In this document: piece after piece, positions 1-11,000 of the stretch
Layout of the letters: each line of letters begins with the position of its first letter
How positions within the stretch are numbered: position 1 is the stretch's first letter
Source of the DNA: Heterodera schachtii
Taxonomy: Eukaryota > Nematoda > Chromadorea > Rhabditida > Heteroderidae
Length of the DNA: 64,000 nucleotides
Reading direction: 5' to 3'
Assembly: GCA_023374025.1 (NCBI GenBank)
Contig: SIJG01000094.1
Span: 434,888 to 498,887, forward strand
The notes under the pieces: model-generated
What the model was told of the DNA's origin: nothing
The model's database searches: none
Seen by the model: only the letters and a program-made list of their open reading frames with translations
Program-made: the position numbers and the translations under genes

Positions 1-107
1 CTTTAATCCGTAATTTGCACCCAAAATGCCTTAATAAATCATTTATAAATAAGTCTTGCCAAGTCCGGGAATCTCGACAAGCCGTCCCCGTCATTAAATC
101 TCTTTAC

Positions 108-2690
108 CAACTTGGGCAAGCCGAGCAGCGGCGAGGGGCCGATCAATAGCACGGCAACGACCATTCCCATCGAAATCAGCAACATCATCGGCCTCATTTG
201 ATCGCTCAAATATCGTTGTAAAAGTAAAGTCCAAATGGTGGCAGATGATATGTAAACGGCGGCGGTGATAGCGATCAAAATGCCGGACATCATTGAAGCG
301 GACCAGTCGAGGCGGAACTGATCAAAGGCAGAGAGAGAGGGTAATTAGGGAGTGCTAATTGGCAATTCCTTATGAATCAGTGAAGCAAAAGATTTCGAAT
401 TGATCAAAGGGGTGGACCGAGAGAAGGCAATGTGGAGGTTGGTTGCTGCTTATTGCACTAACCATCTTGCGAAAGAAAATTTAGGAAAAATAATTGAAAA
501 ATTATCAATTTCATTAATATTCATAGTCGAGAGTCTTGAGAAATTTTTTGTTTCGAATATCACTATCCCTGGTGCTAATTCATACAGTGGCCATAAAAGT
601 GGTCAGCGACGGCTCATAGAAGTACCAGCAGATGGAGTTGAGGAACAGGGAAGTAACGGCCAGAAACAGATCGGGGATGGCCAACAATTGGAACACCCGG
701 GGCGGCACTTTGTCGTCAGACTCGGCACCCGAACGGACGGCACTTTGGCTTTCTGATGAGAGAAAAGTCAGTGCCATAATTAGACACAAAAAATGAGTGG
801 CTAACATAATGTCAGTGATATTTTCGATCTAAGCTCCAGCCCTGCTGATGGAATGGCACTAGAGATGGGACGCTATAACTCAGGCATTTTTGGCGCCGGA
901 TTTCCACATTCTGGCATTTTTTGGCCTTTCCATCCCATAATGAAGGATAAACACATGCCAATGCCAAGGTAATGCCGCCGCCGTTTGGAGAATAAAATGA
1001 TGGATGGGATGAGAACGACAACGAATGAAAGGCCAATTGAGTACAGCGGCAATCCAAAGCCACCGAATTCGAACAGAGCGCTGCCCAATGGAGGCCCAAG
1101 CACATAGCCAAGTCCGTAGGCCACTTCCAAAAGGCCCTCAAAGTGCCAGAGTGTCAGTTTAAAAACAAATTATGGCAAAATTTGTCATGTTTTTGGATAT
1201 TAGCTGATGGCATTTCAGTCAAGGTCACACAAAAATAACAATTAGTGCCCAAATTCAAATTGGTCCAATGGGAGTGGCCAATTTGGCACGGCAACCTTTC
1301 CCATGGGAATGCGTGCGGCATCTCTACCCTAGACAATTTGGAAATGTACATGATTTGTCGGGACCTGGAATTTTTGGAAAACCGGGATTCCCGGACTTTA
1401 GTCCATTAATTTGAAGAAACACGGTCAAAGAATAAAATAATTGGGAGGGGGGGGGGGGCTGAAAATGTGCCAAATTCAAAATCCAAATTGGCTGATGGGA
1501 AAATGCCGTCTTCCAACCGTGAACAGCACAATCCGTTGCGGAAACAAATGGCCAATGAGTGCCCACGAGCTGGTCGAGTAAGAAGCATTGCCAATTGCTT
1601 GGCCCACTCGAAGAAGCAAAACGCCGACAAAGAAAGGCGTGCCAAACGGAAGGCACGGGGACAAACTGAGCAAAAAAGGGTGTTCGAAATCCGTATTATT
1701 TGCCCAGCGAATAGAAAGGGTATTTTTAATCGGTTAATTAGGATAGCTTTTAATAATTCCTAATTTGTAATTGGGCTCATCAGCAGTTCTAGCACTCACC
1801 CAAGTGCAATTGTACACAGAGAAGTGAACAAAAGGCCACCGACAAAGGCACGATGAACGCGGAGGACAACCAACTGAAGCAGAGATGTTAGCAGGGGATG
1901 GAATTGGGAAAAATGGAATAATTCCGGAGGATTTGTAGGGCTTTAAAAATTAAGTACGGCTAACCCCCCCCCCCCCCCCTATATTTTGGCACTCAAAAAC
2001 CCCGCTCTATCCAATACTCCGTAATTATTTGAGTTTATGGCAAATACCATGTGAATTAGTTGGTATTATAGCCACCATAGTTTTAGCTTCTATGATTTAA
2101 CTTATTTAATTGCTCAATTTTAATTGCCCAATTATTATTGGCCCGTTTTACGTATTTGCCGAAGACAGGCGAAATGAAGAAGCTGCACAGTTGGAAAATG
2201 CCGATCACCAAGCCGACCTGCGCGGTGCTCAGGCCTTTCGCTTCAGCCTAAAATTTGTTTTTTGTTTTTTTTGCAATGCTTTTTTTGATACGAGACCCGA
2301 AAGCAGGTCTTTGTCGACTCGATTATCTTAAATATACCGAGCAGGGCTGGGCGTAATTATGGATTACGGAAATTACGGCCTTTTGAACCCAGTAATTACG
2401 GATTACGGGTTACGGATTTTTGCTGATTTTTCCGTAATTTTGATCCGTAACTGGAACTTTGGATTATTTTTGAGCCCAGCCCTGATGATACCGAGAGAGC
2501 TTGTTCGAGCAGTCCATGTTAATTAGTTAATTTTATTTTATTTATTTTCTTTTTTTTGCTGCCCGTTGCCAAACTTCGATCGGAAAAAAAGGCACAATGC
2601 ACGCAAAAGTAATGCCGACGAACAAATTGGAGGCGATCAGAAGCGCAGCGATGGCTAATTGCCAATTGCGGCGGGGCTTCTCTGTTTGGG
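108..2690 (-). CDS. MFS transporter, SLC18B1-like, 3' end outside window
   Basis: Multi-exon membrane transporter of the major facilitator superfamily, closest by recollection to SLC18B1 (vesicular polyamine carrier group). Exons in order: 2575-2690, 2152-2247, 1800-1873, 1518-1665, about 970-1136, 586-752 and 108-317. Phases agree at each junction except that between the fifth and sixth exons. Visible segments: a first membrane helix with FVGITFACIVPFFPIE, the loop AEAKGLSTAQVGLVIGIFQL typical of MFS helix 1-2, a helix 4-5 region (RVGQAIGNASYSTSSWALIG), then EVAYGLGYVLGPPLGSALFE, which matches the GLGLILGPPVGG motif of the family, and a second half beginning FYEPSLTTFMAT then FRLDWSASMMSGI. 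No start codon exon was found upstream of 2690, where a tttgctcag acceptor sits. About 300 of an expected 450 residues are in the window; the donor at 108 points to further exons off the left edge. Substrate is not determinable. Confidence 0.85.
2342..2484. mobile_element. hAT-like MITE in transporter intron
   Basis: A 143-bp element with termini CAGGGCTGGGC and GCCCAGCCCTG, inside the intron between the first two transporter exons. The 8-bp duplication ATACCGAG lies directly at the left (2334-2341) and again at 2488-2495, three bases (ATG) beyond the right terminus. The interior is a run of ATTACGG-type repeats. The CAGGG end and 8-bp duplication fit the hAT superfamily; no coding capacity. 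Confidence 0.7.
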
Positions 2691-4079
2691 CTGAGCAAAG
2701 AGCACTCACTGGCTGATTAAAAAATTAATTATCATCAGTAGGGATAACTTTTTACTTAAATTTAATGAATTTAAAGAAATTTTGGAAATTTAACCATCTA
2801 ATTAGAACATCTATATCCATATTTTGCAATTTTATTTACATATTTATGGCCATTATAATTACCAGCCTAAATCATGAGATTGGCCCAATTTTTTTTGCTG
2901 CGAAAAACCCTCCAAATTTGTGATACTATTAAATTATATCATCTGGTTTCAAACAATTTTTTTTTTTAATTTTTAGAAAAAATGTTTTAGTTTGGGTTTT
3001 TTGAACAAAATTTATTTTTTAAAAATTCATTTTTTTCAGAATTTTTTTATATCTTTCGGCATTTTCTTGTAAAAATTCTTTATAAATGATTAAATAAAGA
3101 ATTTTTTCTATTAATAAACAATTTTTTTTCAAAAATGTAAAAATTGAGGCCTGAAATATTTTTATTTCTCGAATTACTGCTTTTTTCGCTTTTAGATTAG
3201 ATTTTGGCAAAATCTTTGTCTATATTTTAAATATTTTTTAGGCATAAATTAAATTGGAATAATAAAAATAAATAAAATAAAATCACTTTCGGAAGGGTTT
3301 TGTGACTTTTTATTTTCCACTGCCATTTTATCCGTCCGTCCGTTTTTCTTCTTTTACTGTTGTTGCCAATATTATTAAATAACAAAAAATATATAAAATA
3401 AAATAAATAATGATAATAAAAATTATAATTAAATAGAGTCTCAGCGGAACCTAAAAAAGTATTAATCCTAATAAATATTAAATATAATTATTTTATTTAA
3501 ATAATTATTGCAAGAAATATTTGTGTTCAAATATAAAATGGTAATTTTGCTCACAATGTCAATCAAATTTATCACATTCTTTGCCAGACAATTTTGCTGG
3601 GTAATAGAAAAATTTTGGGCCACAGATTGAATAATGCAAACAATGAATGGATATATGGCTTAATTCCAGTTTAAACGACATTAAAGAATTTTAGTTTTAT
3701 AAAAAAAGACAAATGTTTGTGTGACCGAAAAACCGGGGAAATTTAACAGAAAAAATTTTTGAATTTAGTTTTATTTTTAGTTATGTAAAATTTCCCTTTT
3801 TCCCGCAAAATTTCAAAGCTAGGGAATCAAAAATTCTTGTGTTCAAATTTTTGCATATTTTTGAATATTCTTTGAACAATATGAAAATTTTAAACAAAAT
3901 TTTTTTATTAACTATGTTCCAAAATAACAACATTTTAATTTCTTCGTATCTATCGAAAGCTCTAACAAATAAGTGTTATCTATCAGATTGCAAAATTTCA
4001 AAAAATTTCGTTAATTTCAAAAAAGTCATGACAAAATTTTTTTTTTAAAAGTCACTTTTCTTTTACAATATGACACCGT

Positions 4080-4150
4080 GCAAATAGCGCAGTCGGTTAA
4101 GCGCTTATCCCAGTGTCTCCGTTAAATAAGTTCAAAGCGATCACATCGAT
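4080..4150 (+). repeat. tRNA-derived (SINE-like) A-box fragment
   Basis: Contains TAGCGCAGTCGG, which fits the pol III A-box consensus TRGCNNAGYNGG, within a D-arm-like hairpin (GCGC, loop, GCGC). The B box is degenerate (AGTTCAAAGC). No good acceptor stem could be drawn, so this is called a tRNA-derived repeat rather than a tRNA gene. Confidence 0.35.
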
Positions 4151-4221
4151 CACATTGCATGTTAACTTTTGGCTTTTTTAACTTTGTTTAAAGCTTTTAA
4201 AATTCGATGGCTTTTAATCAA

Positions 4222-4526
4222 GCCCGTAACCAGGGGGGGGGGGCAAGGGGGGGCAGTTGCCGCCCCCCCGAAATAAAAAAATTTTGCAGTAAAAATGGGC
4301 AATTTTTAAAAAATTTTTAACCAAATTTCTTAACAAAATGCATTAAAACAAATTTTCCCGGCGGCGCCTATCTTGAAGCCCAAAAAAAATGCAAAAATGC
4401 AGTCATTTTTTGGCGCGAAATCGGCTATATTTCCTATTTTTGCTGTCGGCGCCGGCAATTTTAAATATACGAGAAAGAAAAAATTTTTCTGGCTGACCCT
4501 CCCGAAATTTTTTCCTGGCTACGGGC
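4222..4526. mobile_element. G-tract non-autonomous element
   Basis: Ends are GCCCGTAACCAGGGGG on the left and CCTGGCTACGGGC on the right, an imperfect inverted pair. Flanks TGGCTTTTAATCAA (left) and TGGCTTTAATTAA (right) resemble a target duplication. The interior has two G tracts and the sequence CCCGGCGGCGCCTATC that recurs in related copies at 21.1, 21.2, 32.5, 51.5 and 53.1 kb. Confidence 0.55.
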
Positions 4527-5265
4527 CTGGCTTTAATTAATCTTTTGTGGGCACACCAAAAATAAAAAAATTGCACTTGAAAAAATTGACAAATCACATG
4601 AAAATCTTTGTTTGTTTATTTAAATAAAACGAAATATAACCGCTAAACAAAAACAAAATATAGCATTTTCTACAATATTTTAAATTATTAAAAAAAATAA
4701 TGTCCAAAAATGAATTGCAATGAATTTAAAAAAGTTGAGCATCATTAATTTAAAAATGCGGGGAGGCATTGCGGGAAAAGTTGTGATCAAAAAAATTTAA
4801 AAATAGAGAAATTTTAATGTTATTATGAGAAAAGTTATGAAGCATTAAATTGCCAACATTTTTACAATCATACAAAAATTCTTACAAAAGTTTTAAGTTC
4901 TTTATTGGTCATTTAAACTGCAATTAAACAGCCAAATATTTATTATCATTAATTAAAAATAATTATTGTTTTAATTTTACAGAAATTTTTGGATGGTTTC
5001 GTAAAAGCAAATGAAAATTAATTGATAATTATACAACGAAATGATTGATCAAAGTCAGGAGACATCGAAAAACAAAACAAATTAAAAAACAATTGATAAT
5101 GATAATGAATTATGGGACAGGAATGATAAACTGATAATGGGAAGAATTCGATGCTTGGCCAACCGACAAATTTCGAACAGACAAATGACAATTTGGCGTT
5201 ACGACAAAAAAATCTTTTTTTTTTCTAATTGTCGTTTTGGCATTTGTTGATTTGTCTCTATTTTA

Positions 5266-5867
5266 GGTGCTAGGTCGAACCGAAAAATAATCTCAGTGTG
5301 GGCGAACCGAAAATAGTCTCAGTGTCAATAAAAATATTTAAATTTAATTATACAATTTAATTCGGTCACGAAAAATATAATATTTAAAAAATTAAATTAA
5401 AATAAAAACTGATAGAGTAAGCTTACTACTGTAGAGGATTTTAATTAAAAAAACAAATCTATTAATTTTCTTCTGAAATTTCATCCAATCTTTTAGTAAA
5501 TTTAACTTCTTCATTCTTTTCTCCATAAATTCATGCATTTTTCCTATAAATTTTACTTAATCACTATACTTTTTTCCCTAATGTTACAATTTAAAAATTA
5601 TTTGCATTTTTTAATGGTATGAAAGTTAACATTTATTTTGAGCAGAATCTATGAAGAAAAAACATTAAAAAAAAGTTAAAGCTCTGACTTACATTATTGT
5701 TTTATTTTAAAATTTTTTAACATTATTATCATACTTAAAAAAACATTGCTTTAAAATAATTAAATTTAAATATTTTTATTGACACTGAGACTATTTTCGG
5801 TTCGCCCACAACTGAGATTATTTTTCGGTTCGCCCCTACTGAGACATTTTCGGTTCGTCTCACCACG
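5266..5867. mobile_element. Foldback hAT-like element with GGTGCT ends
   Basis: About 600 bp with inverted arms of about 75 bp containing CGAACCGAAAA(T)A blocks and TCTCAGTGT, left arm 5277-5348 and right arm about 5764-5850. The left end reads GGTGCTAGGTCGAACCG; the right arm ends CGGTTCGTCTCACC. The 8-bp duplication CTATTTTA is at 5258-5265 and 5868-5875, with three extra bases (ACG) before the right copy. No coding sequence. Confidence 0.65.
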
Positions 5868-6242
5868 CTATTTTATAACGGTTTTAATTTTAATGTCATT
5901 TTTGGTTAGTTTTTTTAGTATTTATTTCCATTTCTAATGTTTTGATTTAGCTTTGAAAGCGGATTTATTTCTCTTTTACAATTTATTTCGTGCAAAAAAT
6001 TTAAATTTTTGATGAAAATAGTAATTCATTTAAAAAACAATGCTTTTCAAAGTTTGATAAAATACATGGTTTTTATTAAAAAACTTTCTGAAAAACTTTC
6101 TACAAATTCATTTTAATTTTTATCTATTTAAGACAAAAAATTTTGTGAATTTAAATCAAAAAAGGACTAACTCCCGCAGTTTTTCACTTCAATTTTACAA
6201 AATTAATTAAAACTTTGTGGATACTACTACTATTCTTATGGC

Positions 6243-6775
6243 TAGGGCATGAAATTATATGGAAATCCATATTTTTTGCCTGGGCTGTGGGAGGTCTGAA
6301 ACGCACGAAAAACATGTTTTTAGCTTGGTTTGAAGCTTCTAGGATGACTTTCCATATCAATATTTTCCATATTTTTCCATATTTCGCGATTTATGTCCAT
6401 ATTTCCATATTTTGGCATTTTTATCCATATTTTATGTCCATATTTTGGCTTTTTTTCAAAAAACCCCTATTAAAACGGCTCCCATCAGCTAAATTGGCCG
6501 TTTTGACTTCAAAGACCGGAAAATTTTCCGAAAAAGACATTTTTTAGCAAAATTTTGTCGAAAAAATTGATTAAATTTTAATTTTCTTAAAAATTGGTTA
6601 ATTTATCTGAAAGATAAGCAAAAAATGAAAAATTTTGGTTTTTTGGTCGGGAAAATTTACCCCTCAATTTAGAAAAATTATGTCCATATTTTGCCATTTT
6701 ATGTCCATATTTTAATATTTTGGCAATTTTATGGCCATATTTCGCGATTTTATATCCATATTTTTGGACGCCCTA
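6243..6775. mobile_element. hAT-like element with TAGGGC ends
   Basis: 533 bp, starting TAGGGCATGAAAT and ending GACGCCCTA, flanked by CTTATGGC (6235-6242) and TTTATGGC (6776-6783), a 7 of 8 match to a target duplication. The interior is a degenerate array of TTTATGTCCATATTTT-like units between about 6,350 and 6,770. No coding sequence. Confidence 0.6.
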
Positions 6776-7162
6776 TTTATGGCCAATTTAACTCATATTT
6801 TTTTGCATCTAAATTAATTAATTTTATAAAATTTTAACCCAGGCAACCCCATCTCATTAGCAATAATTGCTACACCAATAAATGAGTTTATTTATTTCAA
6901 ATTATATATGTATGTTATATATATGGCATGTGATTGTGGTGTGATGGAATATTTGCATGACTTCGGCGATGGTTATCATCATAATTATTATCAAATCAAT
7001 CATTATCAGTGATCGGAAAGGGAAAATTGCCAATTTTGATTTGCCGCACTGATCGGAACATATAAAATTATTAGAAAAAGAAAAGGCGGCACTGATCAAA
7101 TACATCCTTCCTCATCCTCCGCTTTGATCTCTTAAAATTCGATTTTCGCTTTATGATGCTGC

Positions 7163-8058
7163 TTAAACATAGCTGACGTCGTTGTCATTGGTGCCCAAAA
7201 AGGCGGACTTAAAGCACGACGGATGCCGTTGCTGCCGCCTTTCCTCGTTGGCCAAAAAGTGCTGGTCCTAATCAAAAAATTGTGTTTTAAATGGTTTTTA
7301 AACTTTGGAATTTTGTTGGCCCTAATCCCAAAAATTGTTTGAAATGGCTATTAAAGGTTAGCATTTTGATTTGGTGTTTTGTCATAGGTCCATGAAAAGA
7401 ATTTAAAAAAATTCTAAGAGCGGACGAAAGTGTCGGACGGACAACCGTTTTATGGCATTTTGCCAATTTTCACCACTACAAACACGCTTGATCCCGAGAC
7501 TGAAAGGTGAGAATAATCTCTAATAGCACTAATGATCAGTGTCCTCTCCACTGTCTGACCGAGAATTACTAAAATTTCTGATCAGTCATTGCTCGAGTGA
7601 TCTCTTCTGATCAGCGACCACTCGGCAGGGAATGGTCAGCCCATCACCTTTTTGAGCTGTACAGTCACTTCACCGGACAGCACCATGTTCCGATCATTAT
7701 TGCCGCCATGCTGTTGCTGCTGCAGATAGTGGTGGTGGTAGCGGTTGTTATAATTACGATCATTTACAGTAGCCGCAGCTACAGTATTAGTGGCCCCATC
7801 GTTAACCGCCGCCGGCGGCGCCAATGACAGCTTTTGCTGCACACTGTCCCCATGGCCACCATTGCCGGTGCCGGCCAACGCTCGGAACAATTTGCCGCCC
7901 AACTTTGTGCCGCCATTACTGCTGCCGGTGCCGGTGCCCAATCGGCAGTTGGCCATTTCCTCCAGCGATTTGTGCCTTTGGGTTAAGCCCAATTTGGGCG
8001 TCGGTGATGTCCGTTGGACGGCCGTCTTTTTGATGTTGCCGCCGCCCGTATCCATTGC
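7163..8058 (-). CDS. spv-1: spv-1-like exons 29-30: C-terminus with PDZ-ligand-like end
   Basis: Exon 29 is 7648-8058 (137 codons, phase 0 at both ends), starting AMDTGGGNIKKTAVQ and rich in Gly, Asn, Gln and His; its donor is AAG|GTGATG. Reading through that donor would stop four codons later. Exon 30 is 7163-7267 (35 codons with the stop), after a clear ttgattag acceptor, and ends TNDNDVSYV. The final S-Y-V fits a class I PDZ ligand; vertebrate ARHGAP29 (PARG1) also ends in a PDZ-binding tail, from memory PQFV, which binds PTPL1. Exon 30 is supported by phase, acceptor and codon composition only, not by a conserved domain. Confidence 0.7.
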
Positions 8059-11000
8059 CTGACAAATGAGGCAGATGAATAAGAAAAATAATTAATAATA
8101 AACGATTTGGACAGCGGCAGACGCCAACCTAATTATCTATTTAAAAAATTTAAATTTATAAATATCTAATTAATACAGAATATTTGAGTAGCAGCACTAT
8201 CTTGAGACTTATTAAGGGGTTATAAAAACAGGAAAAAAATATTCAGTGGCAGCCTTGACATGCAACCTGCCCAAATGCGATAGGTAAATTTGTTAAAATT
8301 GTTTTTTTGTGAGGTGTGAATTAAAAAAATTCCCAGGTTGAGAGATACATCCATAGAAGCGTAGATTTTTTATCACGAAATTTTTCATGTTCCAATTACT
8401 GATATCTTTAAAAATTAATGAAATATTTGGTTTGTGAGAAAATTTGGTCAAAATGAAGGCGCATTCGCGCTGGGTTTTCTATTATAAAATATTTTTATCT
8501 TTTGTGAAAAACTGTGAAACAGCTCAATCGCAACAACCATTTTAAAAATGTCCTCGAGACTCTCGACCACTCGGCTTAATTTGGCATCATTTTCACTCAC
8601 CAGCGCCTCTTTCATGCCGCGCAAGTGTGGCGACACGAGAATTGACGTGGTGTAGGAGCGTTCACCAAACTTTTTGTTGTTGCCGCTTATGCCCGACAAG
8701 GGTGTGCCATTGTTGTTGCTGCTATTGTTGGCATTGTTTGCCATTGTGGCGACGACCCGTCGCTGTTGCGGCGCCGTGCCGGGCGGCATCGGCAACGAGC
8801 CTCGTGGGGCGGCGCTGAGCTGGCGCGAACTAATCAATGAAATGCCGGATTAATTAAAAACTTGTTGAGACCGAATATTGGCAACTTAACCCCAGAATTA
8901 GTCTATAGTGTTTCCGTAGGCTTAAAAAAATCACAGGAATTCAAGCCTCTAAGAAAACTGCCGAAATCCGAAATGATGCCAAAAAACACTAAAATGCGGT
9001 TCCATCTCTGATCTGGGCCACATAATTGATTTTACATAGACAGAAGAAAGGCGCCACTTTGCCCCGTGACCAAACGCTTATTAATTATGCCTTAATGAGG
9101 TCCAAAATAAGAATTTAATTAGGTCAAGAATTCTAAACCTACTTTACTCACGAGAATCAAAAAAGCCACAAAATTGCAAAAAAGATTACCGTGCCGGCAA
9201 CGGCGATTGGGGCGCACTTGGCACTGTCGTCGGCGGAGCGGGGGGTCGACCGCCGTTAATCGTGCCAATGCCGGTCAGTCGCCCGTTGTTGGCATTTGTT
9301 GTGCCATTGCTGTGCTGATTAGACTGTTGTTGTTGTTGCTGCGAGGGATGTTGCAACGCTCTGAACAGTTGCTGGTGGTGTGTTGCTGCCGACGAACCGC
9401 ATTCCAGCTCAGAGCTTGCTAAACATAGCGAGCAAATGGCTTTTAATGCAATTAATGTTAATTAGCAAATTAATTGGCCATTGAAGCTTTGAAGTCCATA
9501 AAAATCAGTCAGTCGTTTTCCCGGAAAAATTAGCAGCCAGGGGGGAAGGTCCCGCCCACGCCCCTCCGAAATCCAAAAAATAAAAATTTTTTAGAAAATC
9601 CCTAAAGTGGGCAAATTTTTTAAAATATGCAATTTCGTAACAAATAGCTGGGACCAAAATGTTAAAAAAATATCATTTTTGGCGAAAACGGCCAAATTCC
9701 TGCTAAATACACCTCCTAATACGGAATTTCTAAAAAAAGAAAATATAACCCTAAAATCAAATTTTTTGAATTCAACCCGCCCCCGATACAAAAGGTCTCT
9801 CTCTCCACTTACAGTAGCTATCAACCAGCAATCGCTTGTCAAACACCGAGTGGAAATGGTGGTGTTGTTTCTTCTCGTCCACCGCCGGCGATGGCATTTG
9901 TGCCCCTCCTCCACCAGCACCGTTTTTGGCACTTCCGCCACCCGAAGGCTGCGGCTGTCCTCCGTGCCTGTGGCGATGATCAGCGGACGCCATGATCAGT
10001 TCCTCCTCTTCTTCTTCCTCGTCATCGTCGTCATCCTCGAGCAGTTCATCCACCTCTTCGTTCTCGTCGTCATCATCATCTTCGACTAGCTCATCGTCAA
10101 GGTCTTCCGCCGACAAATCAACTGCAGCGATTGTTCCGGCGCCGCGCCGCCCGTCGCCGACGATGGCATGGCGACTGTCGCCGGAGTCCTGTCGACGCGG
10201 CATGTTGTCGCCGTCGGCGCTGTCGCTGCAGAACTCGGGACGGGGAGTGCCGCTGATGCCTCGGTCGATGGCACCAACGCTGTTGTGCTCATTCGTCGGC
10301 TCCGGCACGTTCGGGTGCGTGTCGAAAAAGGTGCGCCAATCGAGCGCGAAGTTCACGTCAAACACCTCCTGTGCCATAAAGGGAAAGCATTAGATGAGAT
10401 CAGTGATTGATTGGGTGATATTTTTCGATTGAAATTGGGGATTGTTTGTTCAGATATGGCGGGATCGTGGGAATAGTTGGAAGGATTATGCCATAACCCT
10501 AATCAAGACTTGTGTGACCAAAAAGCAGACACCATCGGTAAAATGCCGAAATTTTGGACCAGGACCAGGAATGCCCAAAAGATTCGGGTCAGTAAAGGTC
10601 GATATAACATAATCTGCTGGACTCTAATCGAGCTACGGGATAGATAAGCCATGAAAGAAAAGAAAACATTCCATTTCATGGTAAGAAATATACATCCCTC
10701 GCGAAACGAAATTCAGGCCCGTATCCTGAATTTCACGAAGGGCACACGAAGACTCTATTTTTCTTTCGGCCAAAAGTTTCCAATAAAAAAAAAATTCGTA
10801 AGTCGTTGGAAAATAGGGAATTTTTAGGCATTTTCGCCAAATTTGGCCATTTTTGGAATAAATTTTGCAAACATTTTTAATTTTTTGAGAGGGGGACACG
10901 TGCCCCCACTTCCGTCCCCCCTGGGATACGACTATACAAAATTTTATTTTTATGGGAAATTTTTATTTTTCGAAATTTTCTGCCAATATGATCTGTGATC

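Larger units (their letters stand above)
2691..7162. other. AT-rich intergenic region between the two genes
   Basis: Lies between the 5' end of the transporter and the 3' end of the spv-1-like gene, both on the minus strand. I see no supported coding exon. It holds a tRNA-like A-box sequence near 4,080, a G-tract element at 4,222-4,526 and two hAT-like elements at 5,266-5,867 and 6,243-6,775. The missing start-codon exon of the transporter probably lies here. An AATAAA on the minus strand near 6,890 could serve the spv-1-like gene, about 270 bp past its stop. Confidence 0.6.

Noticed and set aside
8448..8600. Extension of exon 28 to VVESLEDIFKMVVAIELFHS
   Set aside because: Follows a strong GTGAGT donor and becomes AT-rich; no later donor in phase fits exon 29 better.
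9992..10393. Poly-Ser frame on the plus strand
   Set aside because: It is the antisense of the Asp/Glu tract of spv-1-like exon 26, whose frame and splice phases fit the gene.
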